From NCBI GenBank assembly GCA_037444625.1, contig JBBIMA010000002.1:1-64000 (forward strand): DNA of 64,000 nt, read 5' to 3'. Below, one piece after another: positions 60,648 through 64,000 of this stretch (the first letter of the stretch is position 1; each line of letters opens with the position of its first letter). A program made the position numbers and the translations under genes. The notes under the pieces are model-generated. The model did no database searches. It saw nothing but the letters and a program-made list of their open reading frames with translations, and was not told the origin of the DNA. The DNA comes from DTHT01 sp037444625. Its GTDB lineage: Bacteria; Acidobacteriota; Terriglobia; Bryobacterales; Bryobacteraceae.

Positions 60648-61493
60648 CTAGCGTGAGGCGGCCAGCATCCACCCGTAGAGCGCGGGAAGGTAGAGCACCG
60701 AAGCGCGCAGCAGGCCGCGGGCGCGGCCGGCGGTGCGATGCCGGGCGAGGCGCAGGGCGGCCCAAAGCATGATCGAGCCCAGGGCCAGGCAGCCGGCCCA
60801 GTAGGCGCCGGCCGTCATGCCCAGTCGGCCCGGCCAGAGGCTGGCCGCGATCAGCAGGATCGAGCCGAGGACCACCTGCCGCGCGGTCCGGGAGCCGTCG
60901 GGATCCGCCACGGGCAGCATGCGCATGCCGCCCCGCGCGTAATCCTCGCGGTAAATCCAGGCGATGGCCAGAAAGTGCGGGAACTGCCAGAAAAACAGGA
61001 TGGCGAACAGCGCCCAGGCCTGGAGACTCAAGCCGCCGCTCGCCCCGGCGAACCCGATCAGCGGGGGCATGGCGCCCGCCAGCGCGCCCACCGTCGTGGC
61101 GTGCGGCGTCCGACTCTTCAGGGGCGTGTAGACGCCCAGATAGACCGCCAGGGTCGCCAACCCGCAGAGCGCCGCCGCCGGATTCACCCCTGCCAGTAAC
61201 TCCAGAAACCCCGCCGCCGAGAGCGCCGCCCCGAAGATCAGGGAGCGCCCCGGGCCGATGCGCCCCGAGGGAATGGGCCGCCCGCGCGTACGCCGCATCC
61301 GCCCGTCGGCTTCCCGCTCCCACCACTGGTTCAGGACCGCCGTGCCGGAGGCCATCAGCGCCGTGCCCAACAGCGTATGCCACAACAGCAGGCCCTGCCC
61401 GCCGCCCGCTCGCCCGAAATAGTAGCCCACCGCCGTGCTCATCAGGATGAGCCAGGTGATGCGCGGCTTGGTCAGTTCCAGATACGCTTTCAT
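60648..61493 (-). CDS. ctaB: Protoheme IX farnesyltransferase (heme O synthase)
   Basis: 281 residues, about eight membrane helices. The prenyl-transfer motifs are NQWWEREADGRMRRTRGRP and WIYREDYARGGMRMLPV. It attaches a farnesyl group to heme b, making heme O for terminal oxidases. It overlaps ctaA by ATGA, so the two steps toward heme A are coupled. It is shorter than E. coli CyoE (296). Confidence 0.93.
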   Translation of the reverse strand: MKAYLELTKPRITWLILMSTAVGYYFGRAGGGQGLLLWHTLLGTALMASGTAVLNQWWEREADGRMRRTRGRPIPSGRIGPGRSLIFGAALSAAGFLELLAGVNPAAALCGLATLAVYLGVYTPLKSRTPHATTVGALAGAMPPLIGFAGASGGLSLQAWALFAILFFWQFPHFLAIAWIYREDYARGGMRMLPVADPDGSRTARQVVLGSILLIAASLWPGRLGMTAGAYWAGCLALGSIMLWAALRLARHRTAGRARGLLRASVLYLPALYGWMLAASR

Positions 61494-62380
61494 CCGGCGG
61501 CTGCCCGCAGGAGGGGTTCCGCCCGGCGCACGCGGCGGCGCACTTCGATCGCCAGCACGATGCTCGCCGCCATCAACAAAGCCCCGACCGCCACGTGGGC
61601 CACCGTCAGAGCCACCGCCGCCGGGTGAGGACGAATCGCTCCTTCCCATAAGATGCGGCTCAGGTAGGCGGCGATGCCAAGCACGATTTGCAGGCCCGTC
61701 AGCCAGAGCAACCGGCGGGCCGCGCTCGCCAGCACGCCCTGGCCGGGACACTGGGTCAACAGGCTGATGGCGGCGAAGAACGCCGCCATCCCCACCACCA
61801 GCGCGCCGATCACATGCGGCATGATTCCCAGAACCTTGTGGCGCGTGGCCGCGCCCAGCGCAAGCTGGGCCAGCACGCAAATCGGAACCGCCAGGGCCAG
61901 CGCGCGCAGCGAGGGCCGGCCGGCATCCTCCACGGGCTCCAGACTCCGCGCCCAGCCCGGCCCGGTGGCCCGCGCGATGACCACCGTGGCCGAGAAAAAC
62001 AACTGCGCCAGACAGGCGTGGCCGATCGAGATCGCCGCCGGCAGCCGCATCAGCACGGTCAGACCGCCCAGCAAGCCCTGCACCAGGACCGCCACCAGCG
62101 CCGCCCATCCGAGCCACCTCAGCCGGCCGCGCCGGTCGGCTCGCCACAACCATACGGCCAGGATCACGGTCAGCAAGCCCACCCCGGCGGCGATCAGCCG
62201 GTGGCTGTGTTCCCAGACGACTCCGCCCTGCATGGGCGGCATGAGTTGGCCGTAGGAGAGCGGCCAGTCCGGCACCGAGAGCCCAGCCTGGTGGGAGGTG
62301 ACCAGGCCGCCCGCGACGACCAACAGGAACGTGGCCACAGAAGTCAGCACGGCGTAGCGATGCAGCCAGGGATGGTTCAT
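61490..62380 (-). CDS. ctaA: Heme A synthase (CtaA/COX15)
   Basis: 296 residues, eight predicted membrane helices in two repeats. Heme-ligand histidines lie in WEHSHRLIAAGVGLL and ISIGHACLAQLFFSA, and GGLVTSHQAGLSVPDWPLSYG is the N-terminal family signature. It oxidises heme O to heme A for aa3-type cytochrome oxidase, implying aerobic respiration. It has AAAGGG before the ATG and a TACAAT box about 40 bases upstream, so it probably starts the ctaA-ctaB operon. Confidence 0.94.
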   Translation of the reverse strand: MNHPWLHRYAVLTSVATFLLVVAGGLVTSHQAGLSVPDWPLSYGQLMPPMQGGVVWEHSHRLIAAGVGLLTVILAVWLWRADRRGRLRWLGWAALVAVLVQGLLGGLTVLMRLPAAISIGHACLAQLFFSATVVIARATGPGWARSLEPVEDAGRPSLRALALAVPICVLAQLALGAATRHKVLGIMPHVIGALVVGMAAFFAAISLLTQCPGQGVLASAARRLLWLTGLQIVLGIAAYLSRILWEGAIRPHPAAVALTVAHVAVGALLMAASIVLAIEVRRRVRRAEPLLRAAAG

Positions 62381-62496
62381 GGGATTGCCCTTTGGGTCCG
62401 AGGTCCGCCTGGGTCCACTACATTGTAACAGCGGCTGGGAGGGGCGGCCCTGCTACCCGGTACGGATTAGGGTAGACACCCGCGCCGAACTCGGTG

Positions 62497-62502
62497 TACC
62501 CT
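62497..62502 (+). promoter_or_regulatory. TG-TACCCT box 8 bases before the small membrane-protein gene
   Basis: TACCCT preceded by GGTG, 8 bases upstream of the ATG at 62511. The 130 bases between this gene and divergent ctaA hold this box and a TACAAT facing ctaA; nothing else is visible. Confidence 0.3.
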
Positions 62503-62510
62503 CGCTCTTC

Positions 62511-62996
62511 ATGCCCCGCTTCCACCCGCGCCCAACCCCCCTCCGATACCTAGTAGTCCTCGCCCTGCTCTCTGCTCAACTGCTCAGCGCCCAAACGCCA
62601 CACTCCGGCCGGAAAACCCGCAAGCTCTGGTGGGTCGCTCTGGCGGCGCTGGCCGCCGCGTCGGCCGCCGATGCTCACTCCAGTTGGGGCCGTCCGGAGA
62701 AGAATGCGCTGCTGCGCGGTCCCGACGGCCGCTTCGGGGCGCGGGCCCTGGGCATCAAGCTGGGGGCGGTCGGCGCCGCCGGCCTGGCGCAATGGCTGGC
62801 GCTGCGGCATCGCCCGCGGTGGGAGGGCAGCCTGGCGGCGCTGAACTTCACGCTCGCCGCCTGGACGGGCGGAGTGGGCGCCTCCAATCATCTGCGCACG
62901 AGCAGCCCACGGGGCGACGGCGCCAGACCGTGTCCACCGCTTCAGCCTGCCGGCCCGCTACCGCTCCTCACCCAGGCGGACGATCAGGCCCAGTAG
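62511..62996 (+). CDS. Small exported membrane protein of unknown function
   Basis: 161 residues: signal peptide (RYLVVLALLSAQLLSA), then two or three hydrophobic segments (LWWVALAALAAASAADAHSS, LGIKLGAVGAAGLAQWLAL, AALNFTLAAWTGGVGASNHL). The ADAHSSWGRPEKNALLRGPDG and FGARALGIKLG segments look like a small protein I recall from Solibacter relatives. No function is known. The last 35 residues are Pro-rich and overlap the convergent porin gene by 39 bases, so the true end may be less important than it looks. Confidence 0.65.
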   Translation: MPRFHPRPTPLRYLVVLALLSAQLLSAQTPHSGRKTRKLWWVALAALAAASAADAHSSWGRPEKNALLRGPDGRFGARALGIKLGAVGAAGLAQWLALRHRPRWEGSLAALNFTLAAWTGGVGASNHLRTSSPRGDGARPCPPLQPAGPLPLLTQADDQAQ

Positions 62997-64000
62997 CAGC
63001 GTCTGCTGCCGCCGGGCCGCGGCCCCCTGGGAGCCGCGATCGAAAAACGGCCGGTCGGAGGTGTCGCACCGGTACTCCAGGCGCGCCAGCACTTGCTTGC
63101 CCGCCGGCCATTCGACCGTCAAGGTGGCCTCCTTCAAGCGCTGGGCGAGGCCGGTGGCGAAGCCGCTTTGGTCGCGGAACCACTCCAGGCGCGGCGCCAC
63201 AGCCACCCCGCGGGGCAGGGTGACGCGCGCCGCCCCGGCCACGCCCGCCCAGCTATCGGCCGCCTGGCCCGCCGCACCGCTCCGGCGCCCGTAATCGCCG
63301 TTGCAATAGAAGTGCACTCGCGGCAGCCCGGTGACCAGCAAGGTCGCGTCGTAGAGATGCCGCCGGCCGCGCACGTCCCCCGCGGGATCGGGCCCGACGT
63401 AGTACGTTTGGGTCAGGCTCACGCCGTCCTTGCCGACGGTCGCCGTCAGACCTACCGTTTTGCCTCCCTGCCGGTCGCGGAGGTTATTCCATCCGCTCAC
63501 TAACTGCACTCCCCCGGTAACGTACTTCGCCAGCTCGCCGGTGGCGCGCAGCCCGAAATGATAGTAGGGAACGGCGTAAGCGAACAGCAGCGAGCGCGAA
63601 TAATTCCAGTTCCGATGAGTTTCTATAACTTCGGCGCCCGCCCAGGTCGGAAACTTTCCCGCTTCAAAGCGTATTTTGCGCGGATGGTCGGGCTGAAAGC
63701 TTACTACGGCCTGGCCGATATAGCGCCAGGCCGGAGGCTGATCGCCGGCGGAATGCATGACTTGGAGGGCGTCTCCATAGCCCGCCTCCAGGCGGAAGCC
63801 CAAGGGCGCCGGTTCGCGCTCGAGGCTGAGCCGGGCCAGGTTCAGGCTGAACTGGCGGCAGCGCAGATCGAAGTTGCGCAGTTGGTTGACCTGCGAGGTC
63901 GGACGGTTGAAGTTGAGGCTGTAGTAAGCGTCCAGAACCGCGCGGAGGCGCACGCCCCCGGGCAGCACAGGAAGGTGCGCCCAGCCGTCGGCCGGGGCGG
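62958..64000 (-). CDS. Putative beta-barrel porin, OmpL-like (BBP2), start outside the window
   Basis: 347 visible residues; the frame stays open to the last base, so the signal peptide is missing. Barrel strands begin VRLRAVLDAYYSLNFNRPTS and continue GYGDALQVMH, RKIRFEAGKFPTWAGAEV, ETHRNWNYSRSLLFAYAVPY, YHFGLRATGELAKYVTGGVQ and VSGWNNLRDRQGGKTVGLTA. These are hallmark segments of the BBP2/OmpL-like family. It ends LLLGLIVRLGEER without the usual terminal aromatic. General diffusion or solute porin. Confidence 0.85.
   Translation of the reverse strand, partial: APADGWAHLPVLPGGVRLRAVLDAYYSLNFNRPTSQVNQLRNFDLRCRQFSLNLARLSLEREPAPLGFRLEAGYGDALQVMHSAGDQPPAWRYIGQAVVSFQPDHPRKIRFEAGKFPTWAGAEVIETHRNWNYSRSLLFAYAVPYYHFGLRATGELAKYVTGGVQLVSGWNNLRDRQGGKTVGLTATVGKDGVSLTQTYYVGPDPAGDVRGRRHLYDATLLVTGLPRVHFYCNGDYGRRSGAAGQAADSWAGVAGAARVTLPRGVAVAPRLEWFRDQSGFATGLAQRLKEATLTVEWPAGKQVLARLEYRCDTSDRPFFDRGSQGAAARRQQTLLLGLIVRLGEER

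Overview
The window is very GC-rich and densely packed with genes, and looks like a chromosome piece from an Acidobacteriota bacterium, most likely Bryobacterales/Solibacterales. This is inferred from family content: an Oar-like TonB-dependent receptor, a VWFA-related secreted protein of the acidobacterial type, a short exported membrane protein that I recall from that group, and many genes preceded by a -10-like box only 7-12 bases before the start codon. There are no rRNA or tRNA genes, CRISPR arrays or insertion sequences that I can see. One run of 10 N (44149-44158) marks an assembly gap.

Layout. 1-5260: receptor, VWFA protein, exported O-methyltransferase-like protein. 5267-9187 (minus): a membrane glycosyltransferase, a cupin, a class II aldolase and four bacterial microcompartment (BMC) shell genes (one hexamer, three pentamers). 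9266-13927 (plus): RmlA/RmlC/RmlB nucleotide-sugar genes and two glycosyltransferases. 13938-23271 (minus): polysaccharide deacetylase, enolase-superfamily enzyme, 2-hydroxyacid dehydrogenase, phosphoribosyltransferase, polyprenyl-phosphate sugar transferase, dipeptidase and a GH106-like glycosidase. 23348-29970 (plus): TetR regulator, RND adaptor, and an RND pump fused in frame to a TolC-like channel. 29997-30920: PIG-L deacetylase.

30922-48570 (minus) is a near-continuous flagellar glycosylation locus. In transcription order it holds gmd, fliW, csrA, five tandem TPR glycosyltransferases (three GT9-like, two GT41/OGT-like), an N-formyltransferase, a perosamine-synthase-like aminotransferase, a GT4 glycosyltransferase, flagellin, FliD and a small helical protein. 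Gmd, aminotransferase and formyltransferase together would make GDP-N-formylperosamine, known from Brucella O-antigen. The flagellin gene has a sigma-28 promoter match (TCAA-N15-GCCGATAA). Its leader carries two CsrA-type GGA sites, one in a hairpin loop and one over the ribosome binding site, which fits control by the FliW/CsrA pair encoded upstream.

48637-54030 (plus) holds lutABC (lactate oxidation), an outer-membrane barrel gene, a PduS-like flavo-iron-sulfur protein and a PduT-like BMC-T shell protein that keeps the cluster-binding cysteine. Together with the first shell locus and the GH106-like enzyme, this suggests a microcompartment for deoxysugar (rhamnose/fucose) breakdown split over at least two loci: glycosidase, aldolase to lactaldehyde, lactate, pyruvate. 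54040-64000: an active/inactive M16 peptidase pair, an MscS channel, a GSAM-like aminotransferase behind a CBS protein, the heme A/O pair ctaA-cyoE, a small membrane protein and a partial OmpL-like porin.
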